64,000 bases of DNA from Cryptomeria japonica (GCF_030272615.1 NC_081414.1:307011664-307075663); one strand, 5' to 3'. Shown: positions 21,775 through 33,640, counted from the first letter of the stretch. Notes: generated by a model from the letters alone, not told the origin. Program-made: numbers and translations.

Positions 21775-23045
21775 TGTTTGATATTGTTGGAAGTATGATT
21801 GCAAATGTGTGCTTGAGAGATGTGTTGTCATTGATGTCAATATATTTCTCTATCTATGACAGTGATACAGTGAAGTTTAGTGAGTTAGTTTGTTTAGCAT
21901 ATTATGTATGATGATGATCAGATTTTACGGATTAAAGGATTTGTAGAGGATTGTCTATAGTTGGTTCAGTGAAAATTTTAGAGGTCCACATGAATATTTG
22001 ATTGAGTTATGGGTGCCTATGTAGTGGCTAATTTTTCAGTTGTTCAGTAGTGATAGAGTGTCAGTATTTTGATCTTTATTTTTCAAGGTTGACAGTTGTT
22101 GCAATTAGTATTATTGAGGTTCGGTATGCTGATACTAGTGATTCTAGTAAATTGTGTTGATGCAGATATTGCAGTGGTAATTCATGATGCTTGTGGATAT
22201 TTCTGGATTATGTGCCTTTTGTGTTGGTGGTTCGCATTGATTGTTGAGCTCATAATTGATGATTTTGTCTGGTGTGCTAGTGTTCTTCATGTTTTTTGCC
22301 AACCGGATGTTGGTATCATGTTGCAAATGTTTGATGCATAGTTTTTGGAGGTGTAGAATGTTCGAGGTGATGATTTGGGTCCATTCTATGTCCTAGCCAA
22401 CATTGTTTTGGGTTGCATGTGATGATTTGTATCTGATCAACAACTATATCATTGTAATTATTTTATGTGTGTTGAGCCAAACCTTGTTGATCTTTCCAAG
22501 GTTGATGTCATGTATAAATAAATGTAATATCTTTGTATTTGAGTGTGTTATGGATGAGAGAGTGAGTATATGTCCAAATAATGTATTGATCTTTTGGAAG
22601 TAGAGAAGAAGTGTGAGGAAGAAGAAAAAATTGTTAAGTTCCCAACCGAAATGTAACCAGGCATTAAGGAGATGTTATTTTCTAGTTCATTACTTCTAGA
22701 TGTGATTTGAATCTATTTGTAAGGCAGTGATCCTTCCCTGGGTTGTAGCCCTCTTTGTTTTTGAGCAGTAAGCTCTAGGCAGTGTTCTTGAATGCATGCA
22801 CATTCCCAATTGTAATACTTCTATACTTCTAATAGAGTATACTCATATTGTGGGTGTGTTCCCATCATAACTTTTTCCTTGACTAGGTTTTCCATGTCAA
22901 AAAACTTTGTGTTATGTGTGTTCTTGATGTGTTGTTGATTTATGCCTTCATGATTAATTATCAGATCTGAGAATAATTTTAACTTGTGTGAGTTTTTATG
23001 ACAACTGATTCACCCCCCTCTCAGTTGTCTACCTTATTTCCATCA
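21775..23045 (+). repeat. Element B 3' LTR
   Basis: Begins TGTTTGATATTGTTGG after the polypurine tract and ends ttatttccatca, matching 1-221. About 1.27 kb. The U3 start contains gtcattgatgtcaatatatt. The same family's LTR is found, broken, in element E. Confidence 0.88.
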
Positions 23046-23382
23046 ACTATACCATAGCAAGTCTGGTAAAGGACTACTACACTACTATTTTGCAGTAGAT
23101 CCAGTAAAGAACTACTACACTACTATGACACTGATTACCTTCGCTATCTTCAACTCTCACATACACTACTTATTTCACTGCCAACTATCTTTCACACATC
23201 ACACACACTCACTCTTGTTCAATTGATATAATTCACCATTCATCAACATGTATATATACCAAAAGGTACAATTATAGAATAGTGTTTCGGCCAAACCCAA
23301 CACATTCTTAATAAGCTCATGTTAGCCTCCATAATACTTATACACAATTCCTTTACATACTTCTGATTACCAATGCATATAC
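23046..23382. other. Unassigned sequence right of element B
   Basis: The first 70 bases hold two copies of a 'agtaaaggactactacactacta' type repeat. Nothing coding is recognised. It may be the remnant of an older element into which B and the TRIM inserted. Confidence 0.4.
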
Positions 23383-23756
23383 TATTACAAGTGTGGTTGT
23401 CGTTGCACCAAAAGATCAACCTATTAATGCTCAATAAAACCACTAGACTTATAGAATCCATGGGAGGTAGTTAATCCATGTCACAAACCTAAGTGCTACG
23501 TTGCACAACACAAGGAGACCAAGGGTGCACACCTTGCAACAATCCCCCCCGAACGCAAGTGAGGGGTTTGAACATGTGACCAAGCTCTGATACCACTTTT
23601 TACAAGTGTGGTTGTCGTTGCACCAAAAGATCAACTTGTTAATGTTCGATACAACCACTAGACTTATAGAGTCCATAGGAGGCAGTTAAGCCATGTCACA
23701 AACCCAAGCATTGTGTTGCACAACACAAGGAGACAAAGGGCATACACCTTGCAACA
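23383..23756 (-). mobile_element. TRIM element (terminal-repeat retrotransposon in miniature)
   Basis: Two ~156 bp direct repeats (23386-23541 and 23601-23756) flank only about 60 bases. On the minus strand these hold TGGTATCAGAGC (23595-23584, a perfect initiator-Met primer-binding site) right after one repeat and a run of seven G (23550-23544) right before the other. There is no coding capacity. TATAC at 23378-23382 and 23757-23761 is a possible target duplication, leaving a few bases unexplained at the left border. Confidence 0.82.
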
Positions 23757-23761
23757 TATAC

Positions 23762-24216
23762 CAAGATTACCAGAAAAAGGACAAGGGTCATCGAGACCCA
23801 AGAGAATGGACCTATCGTCACAAGACTAAGCTCAATATCTCCAAAATTTAGACTCCACGTGTACCAAGGATACCACAATCACAAAACATGAAGAGATAAT
23901 TCTGATAATCACCAAAGTTGTTGATACCGGGATCAACAAAAATTCTTAACACTGAGATACTGGGGTCAATAAGAATTCAATGGGACCTCAAAAGGTCTTC
24001 ATCCAAATTTGTCCATGCTGCATAATAACTTCTAACCAAAAAACACAACACCTAAACTGCACATACATATTGATCGCATACAATCCTTCAATAACCATAT
24101 CCATATAACATCCATAGCATTCATGATGTTTGAACTAATATCTGGGCCTGCATACACTGTCTGATATAAAACTGGATGAGTTGTTTGACATCAATGACAA
24201 CATTATTCATACAAGT
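23762..24216. other. Unassigned sequence beside the TRIM
   Basis: No gene recognised. Near 24185-24205 it contains gacatcaatgacaac, the reverse complement of the gttgtcattgatgtc word found in copia LTR starts, so part of it may be a minus-strand LTR belonging with fragment K. Confidence 0.4.
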
Positions 24217-24514
24217 CTAATGCTTTTTACCTTGTCTATAATTGTTGTCTCCATCATCATTAGAATCACCATAAGGGCATTTGGCTGCAAAGTGTCCAAT
24301 TCTCCCACAGTTAAAACATTTGAAAGGAATTTTACCCTTATACTTTCTTGAACCCTTCTTAAGTTTTCTTGCAAGGTGAGATTGTATGACTTTAAAATCC
24401 TTAGAATCTAAAGATGCCTTACATTTTTTATCAGCCTTGAATGTTTCCTCTCTACTTGAGGATTCTTCTTTACTTGTCTTTGTTTCATATGCTATAAGTG
24501 CTCCATGCAGATCA
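24217..24514 (-). pseudogene. Fragment K: copia gag C-terminus
   Basis: Read leftwards: HGALIAYETKTSKEESSSRE, DFKVIQSHLARKLKKGSRKY and the zinc knuckle CFNCGRIGHFAAKCP (about 24320-24275), then an Asp/Asn-rich tail and a stop at 24217. It differs from the gags of B, D and J. Its 5' part is cut at 24514 by the LTR of element E, so this fragment predates E. Confidence 0.82.
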
Positions 24515-24906
24515 TGTTGGATGTTTGGGAGTATGCTACAAATATGTGCTTTAGAGTTATCTAAGAGATGTGTTGTCATTGATGTCAACATATTTCTCTA
24601 TCTATGACTATGTTGTAACGAAGCTAGTTAGTTAGTTTGTTCAATATGTTGATCAGAGTTTGCAGATTAAATGGTTTGTAGAGGATTGTGTATAGATGAT
24701 TTAGTGTAATTTTTAGAGGTCCGCATGAAGAGTTGAGTGAGCTATGGATATCTATATTGTGGATGATTTTTTTGTTATTTAGTCATACCAAAGTGTTAGT
24801 AATTTGATCTATATTGCTCTTCATTACAATATCTTGATCTGTAGATTTGGAGGAATGTTTGGGACGTTGATGTGAGTCTTCAATTCAAGTGGTTTGTGGT
24901 TTAGAG
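24515..24906 (+). repeat. Element E 5' LTR, segment 1
   Basis: TGTTGGATGTTTGGGAG to the target site of D. It aligns with the start of the element B LTR (21775 onward), including tgttgtcattgatgtcaaca and atttctctatctatgac. The LTR resumes at 32203. E is an otherwise copia element of the same family as B. Confidence 0.82.
24902..24906. repeat. Target-site duplication of element D, left copy
   Basis: TAGAG, repeated perfectly at 32198-32202 on the other side of element D. Confidence 0.9.
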
Positions 24907-26334
24907 TGTTGGCATATGTGTAGAGTTTGATGACATGATGATAGTGTATGTTGTCATTGATGTCAATATGCTGAAGTGTGAACTGGTATGATGAAGTGTG
25001 AATCGGTATAAGCGAACCAGTATGTTGAAGCAAGTGAACCGGTATATGCAAAGTTTGTATCGAGGTTTCACTTGATATGACTGCAGGTTGGTAGTCTCAG
25101 CTTCAAGGTTTTCGGTTGATGCATTCCAAGTCTGTGTGAATCGACTGATGACATCCTGTGATGAATTAGCATTGAAATGAAGATTAGATTACGTTGCCAC
25201 GTTAGCCTTGTGCACGTGAAGGATTTCCTTGAGGATCTTGCATGAAGAGATTGATTCTATCTACCTCAGGAATGTGCAAAATCTTAGTAAATAGTGGAGA
25301 GCGCGTGATGGGTTATCAGCTTCCAGAAGTGGTGAAGTATGGACAATGCAGAACATCTTGAGATTTGTTCAAGATTGTTTTATCCTATGTAATGTGATTA
25401 AATGATTATGATTGGACCGACTGTATTGATAACCTAGATGCTTAGGGTTTTAGGTTTTGGCCATCAACCTAATTGTTATCTATAAGGTTGATGATGTTTT
25501 TCATTTGAAGTTGTTGGCAAATGAATGTATGTGAAGTGATTCTTGCCAGACCGGAGAAGTGAGTAGAGATCTGTAGAGTGTGATTGCAGATGTAAAGGAA
25601 CTGAAGTGGATCTGCCTTGGCATTGAGTGATGTTATCAGATCAGTGTATTACCTGTTGACTTCTAACCATTTCACCAGTTGAAAAATCCCTTTACTGGGT
25701 AGCTTTGATAGGCTTTTTGTAAATCCTTTAACAGGGTGACTCAAAATCATTGAGTTCTTCAAATCCTCTTGCGAGGTAACCTTTAACAGGTTTTTAACCT
25801 TTAACCGAGTATTTAGCCATCCCTTAACTGGGTGATCCCTAGCAGGATAGGTTCCTAGTAGAACCTGTTGTAAAGTCTTTAACTGGACTAGGCTCCTAAT
25901 AGAGCAGACTTCAGAAGAGTTCAAGATCAACTTGTGTGTATTCATCCCCATCATGGTTTTTCCCAGTTGGGTTTCCACATGAAAAATCAGTGTGTTATGT
26001 GTGATGCTTTTTCATGTGATGATTTACTGTTTTCTGTTAAGCGGTAAAGCATGTTGATCTAATGGTCATTGTATTTATAATGTATTACCTACTTAAGCAT
26101 ATGGGTGAAGTTGAAATGAGATATTAGGTTTTGAGAAGTTCTAAGTGTTACTGGTTTATGGCTTTTACAGTCTTACTGTGTTTCACTGGTATTGTCTTGA
26201 TTTAGGTTGATGATGTTGTTTGTCAGCTAGTGCAGTCTTTGCAGTTTTAAGTTGCTAGAGAAAAAAAAAATTGTACTGATTCCCACCCCCCTCTTAGTAC
26301 CTGTTAGGTATTTACTGTTCATCATTATTCATCA
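24907..26334 (+). repeat. Element D 5' LTR
   Basis: TGTTGGCATATGTG to ttattcatca. Near 24970-25060 it carries short repeats of the type gaagtgtgaaccggtatgat; the 3' copy has one more unit. The 3' half has several 'tttaacagggt' / 'aactgggt' words (25690-25900). Confidence 0.92.
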
Positions 26335-26350
26335 ATAGGTATCAGAGCAT
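26335..26350 (+). promoter_or_regulatory. Element D primer-binding site
   Basis: ataggtatcagagcat immediately after the LTR; GGTATCAGAGC is the initiator-Met tRNA complement. Confidence 0.85.
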
Positions 26351-26405
26351 CCTCTAGGTCCTCAGTGCTATAAGCTTAACCACTTGAGGAAAAGATCCTA
26401 TTCTA

Positions 26406-27296
26406 ATGATGAAGAGGGAAGGTCCTAAGTTCAACAGAGATAACTTTAAGATATGGAAGGACATAATGAAGATCTACATTAAAAGCATGGGTGCTCAACA
26501 CTGGAACTTTGTTGAGAATACTTATGTTGTCCCTATCGGTACTCTCACCGATGATCAAAGAAGAGAAATTTAGGAGAATGGGCAAGTCATGGAAGCTCTT
26601 ATCAGCAGTCCATTTGATATTGAGTTTATAGATGTTTAGGATAAAGACAATCCCAAAGATGTATGGGATACTCCGGAGTCTATCTATGGTGGTGATGAGC
26701 ATGTGAAGCAAGCTAAGGAAGAAATCCTTAGAGGAAAATTTGAAGACATGCGGATGGTTGAAGGATAGACCATTCAACAATATGGGATAAAAAATAAAAT
26801 TGTTGTTGGAGACATCAAGAGTGCAGGAGGTACAATGGATGATCCCACCGTTGTTAGCAAGGTTTTGAGATCCTTTTTACCAGTCTATGCAATAAGGGTT
26901 GCTGCTATTCAAGAGTTCAAATCTATTGACAAGTCAAAGGTATCCCTAGACTCCATCATTGCTAAGTTGACTGCATATGAGCTAAATAGTTATGATGGTA
27001 GTGTTCAGAAGACTAAATCAGCCTTTAGAACATTTGCTGCACTATCTAGAAAGGGAAAAGAAGCTGGTACCAGCTATGAACCTAGACAAAACATAGATAT
27101 GGATGATGAGGAGATCCTGATGGAATTTGAAGCTCTTCTTGCCAAGATACTTCCTAAGGGAACTGGAAAATACAGAGGTAAGCTCCCTTTGAAATGTTTT
27201 TCTTGCAATAGAATAGGACACATTGTTGTCAACTATCCTAATAGTGATAATAAGGACAAACTGGAGAAGTTTAAAAAAGTTCAAAGGAGGAAATAG
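26406..27296 (+). pseudogene. Element D gag
   Basis: ATG at 26406 opens MMKREGPKFNRDNFKIWKD, the usual copia Gag start. Downstream: DVWDTPESIYGGDEHVKQA, TVVSKVLRSFLPVY, SLDSIIAKLTAYELNSY and a zinc knuckle CFSCNRIGHIVVNYP (about 27198) whose last Cys is Tyr. Stops at about 26571, 26638 and 26767. A frameshift just after the knuckle shifts to the pol frame. Its N-terminus differs from that of B/E/J, so D belongs to another copia family. Confidence 0.88.
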
Positions 27297-28347
27297 GAGA
27301 AATTGTCTTGTTGCAGTCGATGAAGGTGTCACTGATGATGAATCAGAAGATGAAGAAAGAGAAGACATAATGTTTGTAGCCATTAAGGAAGATGTGTCAG
27401 ACAAGAAGGCTCTTGTCTCCTACTTTGATAGTTCTAATGAGTGGATTATTGATAGTGGATGTTCTCACCACATGACTGGTGACCGGAAAAAAATTTAGTC
27501 ACTAGAAGAGTATGATGGAGGTGTAGATTGATTTGGTAATGATGCACCATGTATGGTAAAAGGCAAAGGGTCCATCTCTCTAAATGGAAAAAGAAGTGTT
27601 GATAATGTGTATTGGGTAGAAGGTCTCAGACATAACCTTTTCAGTGTTGCCCAGCTGAATGATAAAGGACTCACTCTAAAATTTAAAGGTGGAGTGTGCA
27701 AAATAAAAGGAAAGAATGGTGAACTAATGGCTACCGGTATGTAGACAAGAGGTAACTTATTTTAGTTAAATACAAATATCATTCAATGTCTAATGGCTAA
27801 GTTTGATGACAGTTGGATATGGCATAGAAGACTCTGCCATGTAAATTTTGATAATATTGTGAAGGCTAGTAATATCAAGGCAATTAGAAGATTACCTGTG
27901 CTGAACAAATCGGAGAATCCTTTGTGTAGAGAATGTCAAATGGGGAAAATGTCTTCCTCAACCTTCAAAGGTAAATCTTTCATAGCAGATAATTTACTTG
28001 ATCTTGTGCATATTGATTTGTGTGGTCCTATGAAAACTAGGAGTATTCAGGGAGATAGGTACTTTATGATTCACACTAATGATTGCTCAAGAATGATGTG
28101 GGTCACATTCTTGAAAGAAAAGTCTGAAGCCTTTGGAAAGTTTAAAGCCTTCAGAGCACTAGTTGAAAAGGAAAGCAGTAAGAGGATCAAATACCTTAGA
28201 ACCAACCAAGGAGGTGAGTTCACTTCTAGTGAATTCAATAAGTACTGTGAAGAAAACGGCATCAAGAGGCAACTGTCTGCCCCCTGGACTCCACAGGAGA
28301 ATGGCCTAGTAGAAAGGAACAACCGGACTGTAGTTGAAGCAGCCTGA
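27223..28347 (+). pseudogene. Element D protease and integrase N-terminal/core
   Basis: Protease WIIDSGCSHHMTGD is intact (about 27441-27482). Pre-integrase WIWHRRLCHVNFDNI and LCRECQMGK follow. The integrase core has HIDLCGPMKTRSIQGDRYF (Asp 1) but the second box reads LRTNQGGEFTSSEF where copia integrases have T-D-N-G-G-E-F, so the catalytic Asp 2 is Asn. APWTPQENGLVERNNRT retains the Glu. Stops near 27498, 27529, 27742 and 27763. Confidence 0.9.
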
Positions 28348-29247
28348 ACGATGTTGATTCAAGGGAAGGTTGCTGACACTTTTTGGAGAGAAGCAGTGAG
28401 CACTACAATCTACACTATGAACCAGGTACTCATCAAGAAAGGTAAGGATAAAACTCCTTATGAGTATTGGACTGGTAAGACTCCATTAATAAGCTACTTT
28501 AGAGTATTTGGTAGTAAATGTTATATCAAGAGAAGTGAATACCAGAGCAAGTTTGATGCAAAATGTGATGAGGGAATATTCCTAGGGTATTCCACCAAGA
28601 GCAAAGCTCTCAAGTGTTTTAACAATAGGACTCAAAAAATTGTTGAAACTATCAAAGTTAGAGTTGATGAAACCTCTGAGAAACCTGAGGAAACCAGCAA
28701 CAAGTGAGCGGTAGATGAACCGGGTGTAACCTTCTGGGAAGCGGTTGCAAAACAACCAAGTACAAGCAACAATGCTCCTATACAAGTAGATGTTGTGGTA
28801 GATGAAGATGAAGATGAGGATGAAGAGGAAAAGCAAGAGGAATCAGCTAAGATCATTCCTAGGTATGTAAAGTTGCATCATGATCCAAAGCAAATCATAG
28901 GGGATAAGGATGCAGGAATACTTACAAGAAGAAAGGTCAGAGAGAATTCTTGCATGATTTTTGAATTTGAGCCCAAAACATTTAAAGAGGCACACAAAGA
29001 TGAAGACTGGATTAAGGCTATGGAAGAAGAACTTGACCGGATAGAAAAGAATGGTACAAGGTCTTTGGTACCCAGACTTGAGCACAAAAATGTTATTTGC
29101 ACCAAATGGGTTTTCGGGAACAAGTTGAATGAAGATGGCACAGTGACAAGAAACAAAGAAAGATTGGTATGTAAGGGATATGTTCAAGAAGAAGGAGAAG
29201 ACTATGGAGAAACCTTTGCTCCAGTAGCTAGATTGGAAGGAGTTTGA
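28348..29247 (+). pseudogene. Element D integrase C-terminus, linker and RT N-terminus
   Basis: Same frame as the preceding piece after a TGA at 28345. Integrase end: FWREAVSTTIYTMNQ, YEYWTGKTPLISYFRVFGS, YQSKFDAKCDEGIFLGYS. An acidic linker with a DEDEDEDEEE run (28800-28830) follows a TGA at 28705. RT fingers: KDEDWIKAMEEELDRIE, TKWVFGNKLNEDGTV, ETFAPVARLEGV. A frameshift near 29248 moves to the next frame. Confidence 0.88.
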
Positions 29248-29254
29248 ATGCTAC

Positions 29255-30502
29255 TTGCATATTAAGCCTTCAAGGGATGTAGTATATCAGATGGATGTAA
29301 AATCTGCATTCCTGAATGGAATACTTGAAGAAGAAGTGCATATAGAGCAACCACATGGGTTTGCCCTATCAGAAGATAATGATATGGTGTGTAGGCTACA
29401 TAAATCCTTGTATGGACTGAAGAAAGCACTTAGAGCATGGTATGAAAGTTTACACTCCCATCTTGTGAAGATTGGATTTAAAAGAACAAGTGAAGACAAC
29501 AATATCTATCTGAAGTGAGAAGGAGATCAGATTCTAATCTGTGAAGTGTTTGTTAATGACATAATTTTTGGTGGAAATGATAAGATGAGCCACACATTTG
29601 TAGATGAAATGAAGAAGGAATTTGATATGTCACTAATCGAAGAGACCAATTTCTTCATTGGACTACAGATTCAACAAATGAAAGATGGTATCTTTATCAC
29701 TCAGTCCAAGTATGTCAAAGAGGCATTGAAGACCTTTGGCATGGAAGATAGCAAACCAGTTGTTACACCGATGATGACCAGTTGTAAATTGTCTAAAGAA
29801 GATGATTCAGCGTTGGTGAATGAGAAGGAATACTGGTCAATGATTGGTAAATTGCACTATGTAGTACACATCAGACTGGACATTGCACATGCAGTGGGTA
29901 TTGCTACACATTTTCAGAAAAGTCCAAGAGAATCCCACTTGGTAGCAGTCAAGCGGATTCTTAGATATCTGAAGGGAACTATAGATTATGGTTTGTGGTA
30001 TCCATACAATAATGATTTCAATCTCCAAATGTTTACCGATGCTGATTGGGCTAGTAATGTGGACGACCAAAAGAGCACAACCGGTGGTGCATTCTTTCTT
30101 GGCGGTAGACTAGTTTCATGGATGAGCAAGAAGGAGAGTTGTATCTCTCAGTCCAAAGTAGAAGAAAAATATGTAGCAGCATTTATGAACTGCACTCAGA
30201 CAATTTGGATGAAGAATGTATTAAGTGGTTTCAAAGTCCTTGTATCTAAACCGGTGAGTATCTTTTGTGATAACACAAGTGACATTAATATCTCCAAGAA
30301 TCTGGTATTGCATGCTAGAACCAAGTACTTCAAGCTCAAGTATCATTTCTTGAGGGAGAAAGTTCAGAACAAAGAGATTGCATTGGAACATGTTTCTAAT
30401 AAGGAGCAGTTAGCAGATATATTCACCAAGCCTCTACCAAAGGCTACATTTACCTATTTAAGAGGTGAATTAGGGGTGTTTCCCGTTCAAGAGGTGAACT
30501 AA
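29255..30502 (+). pseudogene. Element D RT palm and RNase H
   Basis: MDVKSAFLNGILEEEVHIEQ, HKSLYGLKKALRAWYESL and, after a TGA at 29516, the catalytic box reads EVFVNDIIFGG where active RTs have V/I-D-D: the first Asp is Asn, so the enzyme would be dead. RNase H is complete to the end (TDADWASNVDDQKSTTGG, FCDNTSDINISKN, EQLADIFTKPLPKATF), stop at 30500. Confidence 0.9.
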
Positions 30503-30750
30503 AGGTATGTGCTCCACATCCATTAGGTATTTCATTGTCAAGTCTTTTCAGGATTGATGTGTTGAAGGATGCTACTCCTTAGGGGGAGTAGCATAGTGGA
30601 ACATGGAAGCTTGTGCCTCCACTTTGGCATTGTTTTCAAAGGGGGAGAAGATGTGAAGCAGAGAAGATATCTACAGTATTGAAGACATATAATATGGAAT
30701 AACATGTAGAGATGTCTTTGTGTATTGTCATCAATGCCAAAGGGGGAGAT
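30503..30750 (+). other. Element D 3' UTR and polypurine tract
   Basis: No gene. It holds 'tagggggagtag' (30580), 'caaagggggagaag' (30637) and 'catcaatgccaaagggggag' ending right at the 3' LTR; the last is the polypurine tract. Confidence 0.8.
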
Positions 30751-32197
30751 TGTTGGCATATGTGCAGACTTTGATGACATGATGATAGTGTATGTTGTCA
30801 TTGATATCAATATGCTGAAGTGTGAATCGGTATGATGAATTGTGAATCGGTATAAGTGAACCGATATGATGAAGTGTGAACCAGTATGTTGAAGCAAGTG
30901 AACCAGTATATGCAAATTTTGTATTGGGGTTTCACTTGATATGACTACCGGTTGGTAGTCTCAGCTTCAGGGTTTCCAATTGATGCATTCCAAGTCTGTG
31001 TGATTCAACCAATGACATCCTGTGATGAGTTAGCATTAAAATGAAGATTAGATCACATTGCCACATCAGCCTTGTGCGCATGAAGGATTTCATTGAGGAT
31101 CTTGCATGAAGAGATTGATTTTATCTACCTCAGGAATATGCAAAATCTTAGTAAATGGTGGAGAGCACGTGATGGGTTATGAGCTTCCAAAAGTGGTGAA
31201 GAACGAACAATGCAGAACGTCTTGAGATTTGTTCAAGATTGTTTTATCCTATGTAATGTGATTAAACAGTCACGATTGGACCGACTGTATTGATAACCTA
31301 GATGCTTAGGTTTTTTAGGTTTTGGCCACCAGCCTAATTGTTATCTATAAGGTCAATGATGTTTTTCATTTGAAGTTGTTGGAAAATGAATGTATGTGAA
31401 GTGATTCTTTCTAGACCGGAGAAGTGAGTAAAGATCTGGAGAGTGTGATTGCAAATGTAAAGGAACTAAAGTGGATCTACCTTGGCATTGAGTGTTGTTA
31501 TCAGATCAGTGTATTACTTGTTGACTTCTAACCATTTCACCAGTTGGAAAATCCCTTTACTGGGTAGCTTTAATAGGCTTTTTGTAAATCCTTTAACAGG
31601 GTGACTCAAAATCATTGAGTTCTTCAAATCTTCTTGCGAGGTAACATTTAATAGGGTTTTAACCTTTAACTGGGTATTTAGCCATCCCTTAACTAGGTGA
31701 TCCCTAGCAGGATCGGTTCCTAGCAGAACCTGTTGTAAAGTCCTTAACCGGACTAGGCTCCTAACAGAGCAGACTTCCGAAGAGTTCAAAAACAACTTAT
31801 GGGTATTCATCCCCACCTTGGTTTTTCCCAGTTGGGTTTCTACGTGAAAAATCAGTGTGTTATGTGTGATGCTTTTTCATGTGATGATTTAGTGTTTTTT
31901 GTTAAGCTGTAAAGCATGTTGATCTAATGGTCATTGTATTTCTCATGTATTACCTTCTTAAGCATATGGGTGAAGTTGAAATGAGCTATTAGGTTTTGAG
32001 AAGTTCTAAGTGTTACCGGTTTATGTCTTTTATAGTCTTATTGTGTTTCATCGGTATTGTCTTGGTTTAGGTTGATGATGTTGTTTGTCAGCTAGTGCAG
32101 TCTTTGCAGTTTTAAGTTGTTGGAGAATTTTTTGTCTATACTGATTCCCCCCCCTCTCAGTACCTATTAGGTATTTATTGTTCATCATTATTCATCA
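30751..32197 (+). repeat. Element D 3' LTR
   Basis: Direct repeat of 24907-26334. It is 19 bases longer, which equals one extra 'gaaccgatatgatgaagtg' unit near 30860. Followed by TAGAG, the right target duplication. Confidence 0.92.
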
Positions 32198-32202
32198 TAG
32201 AG

Positions 32203-32511
32203 CTCCGCAAGTGTTTTTTCAAGGTTGACAATCATTGTAGTTAGTGTTCTTGAAGTTCGATATAATGATGATCTGATTCTAGTAATTTGAGTTTTTGTGG
32301 ATGTTGTGGTAGTAATTCATGATGCTTGTGGATGTTTCTAGATTGTGTTCCTTTTGTGTTGGTGGTCCACATTGATCATTGTGCATGTAATTGATGATTT
32401 TGTCTAATGTGTTGGTGTTCTTCATTGTTTTGGCTGACCAAATGCTTGTAGCATGTTGCGGATGTTTGATGCATAATTCTTGTAGGTGTTTCACATTCAA
32501 GGAGTGTGATA
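32203..32511 (+). repeat. Element E 5' LTR, segment 2
   Basis: Continuation of the E LTR after D; aligns with element B LTR around 22075-22360 (tttttcaaggttgaca, attcatgatgcttgtggat). It ends at 32511 with TGATA, the target duplication of F, which recurs at 42465-42469. Confidence 0.82.
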
Positions 32512-33627
32512 TGTTGGAAAGAGACACTATTCCAAAATAGATTTGTTCTTGAGGATTTTTTAGGGGAAGTTATTCATGGCAACTCAGATTAGAAGTGTCA
32601 TCCGGTATATGGAGATTCATTCTACCAGAAGTTTTGCTTAAGTTTGGAAGGTGGAACATAGTGTTCAACAAAGTATGAGTACATTGAGAAGAACCCAATT
32701 TTTGGTGCAAATTTTGGTTTGTGGTGGAAGAGGTAGTTGACTTGTTGGTTGGTATTGCTTAGTCCATAATCCCTTCTTTCGGTGTTGATTCTTGTGTAAG
32801 TTTGATGATCCGATATCTGATATTTTAGAAAGAACAAGGTTATTTTGGTGTAGCATGTTATGTGGAATATTCAAAATGATTTCATTGATTGGTGTTGTGT
32901 TTGAGGTTGTTGTTTCAACTTGTTTGAAGTGTATTATCAATTTGGTTTGGTATGCATGAGAATTTGTAATCGGATTGAGCCAACTTTTTGTTACAGGTTT
33001 CATCTTTTTGGAGCAGACATGTTGGTGACCTAAACAAGTGGTGCGGATATATAAGGCTAATTTATATGAGTATTTTGTGATTTGAATGCGGTATGAAAAG
33101 ATGGTATGAGCATTTGTGCACAGTTTCACATTCGTTATCCTTAGATTTGTGCTCTGGTATATGACAGAGCAGAGCTGAACATAGTAGTGTGCCAGAATAG
33201 TGGCAGAAGACTCCTTGTGCTTAACCAGAGCTGAACTTTGGCATTTGTAGATGCTAGTCATCAATTCAGACAATTAGTTATCATTTGTAGCACAATGAGT
33301 CCTCTAAGGGTTGCAACCCTCTCTTTTGTAATTGATTAGTGAGATCTAGGTAGTGTGCCTGAATGCATGTGCATTCCCCTTGTAATATTATTATACTCCT
33401 AATCACAGTATTATAATATTGTGGGTCTCAATCCCACCGTTGTTTTTCCCTTTCTGGGTTTCCACGTAAAAATTCTGATGTTATGGTTTTATGCTTGTGT
33501 GTGTTGAATTTTTGTACTTTAATTTTATTCATTTGCATCCGGTGGTTTAAGAATCAGTTAAAGGAAGTTATAAATTGCAGAACATTGATTCACCCCCCCC
33601 CCCTTTTAGTGTTCATTGATTCTAACA
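32512..33627 (+). repeat. Element F 5' LTR
   Basis: TGTTGGAAAGAGACAC to cattgattctaaca, with a C12 tract near 33592. Direct repeat of 35254-35748 plus 40341-40890. Confidence 0.88.
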
Positions 33628-33640
33628 ATTGGTATTAGAG
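33628..33640 (+). promoter_or_regulatory. Element F primer-binding site
   Basis: attggtattagag follows the LTR, the same altered initiator-Met site as in element B. Confidence 0.75.

Larger units (their letters stand above)
24907..32197 (+). mobile_element. Element D: complete Ty1/copia element, 7.3 kb
   Basis: LTRs 24907-26334 and 30751-32197, initiator-Met type primer-binding site, gag, pol in the copia order (protease, integrase, RT, RNase H), polypurine tract and a perfect 5-bp target duplication TAGAG. It is inserted in the 5' LTR of element E. Coding is broken by about ten stops and two frameshifts; see the separate entries for lost catalytic residues. Confidence 0.93.
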
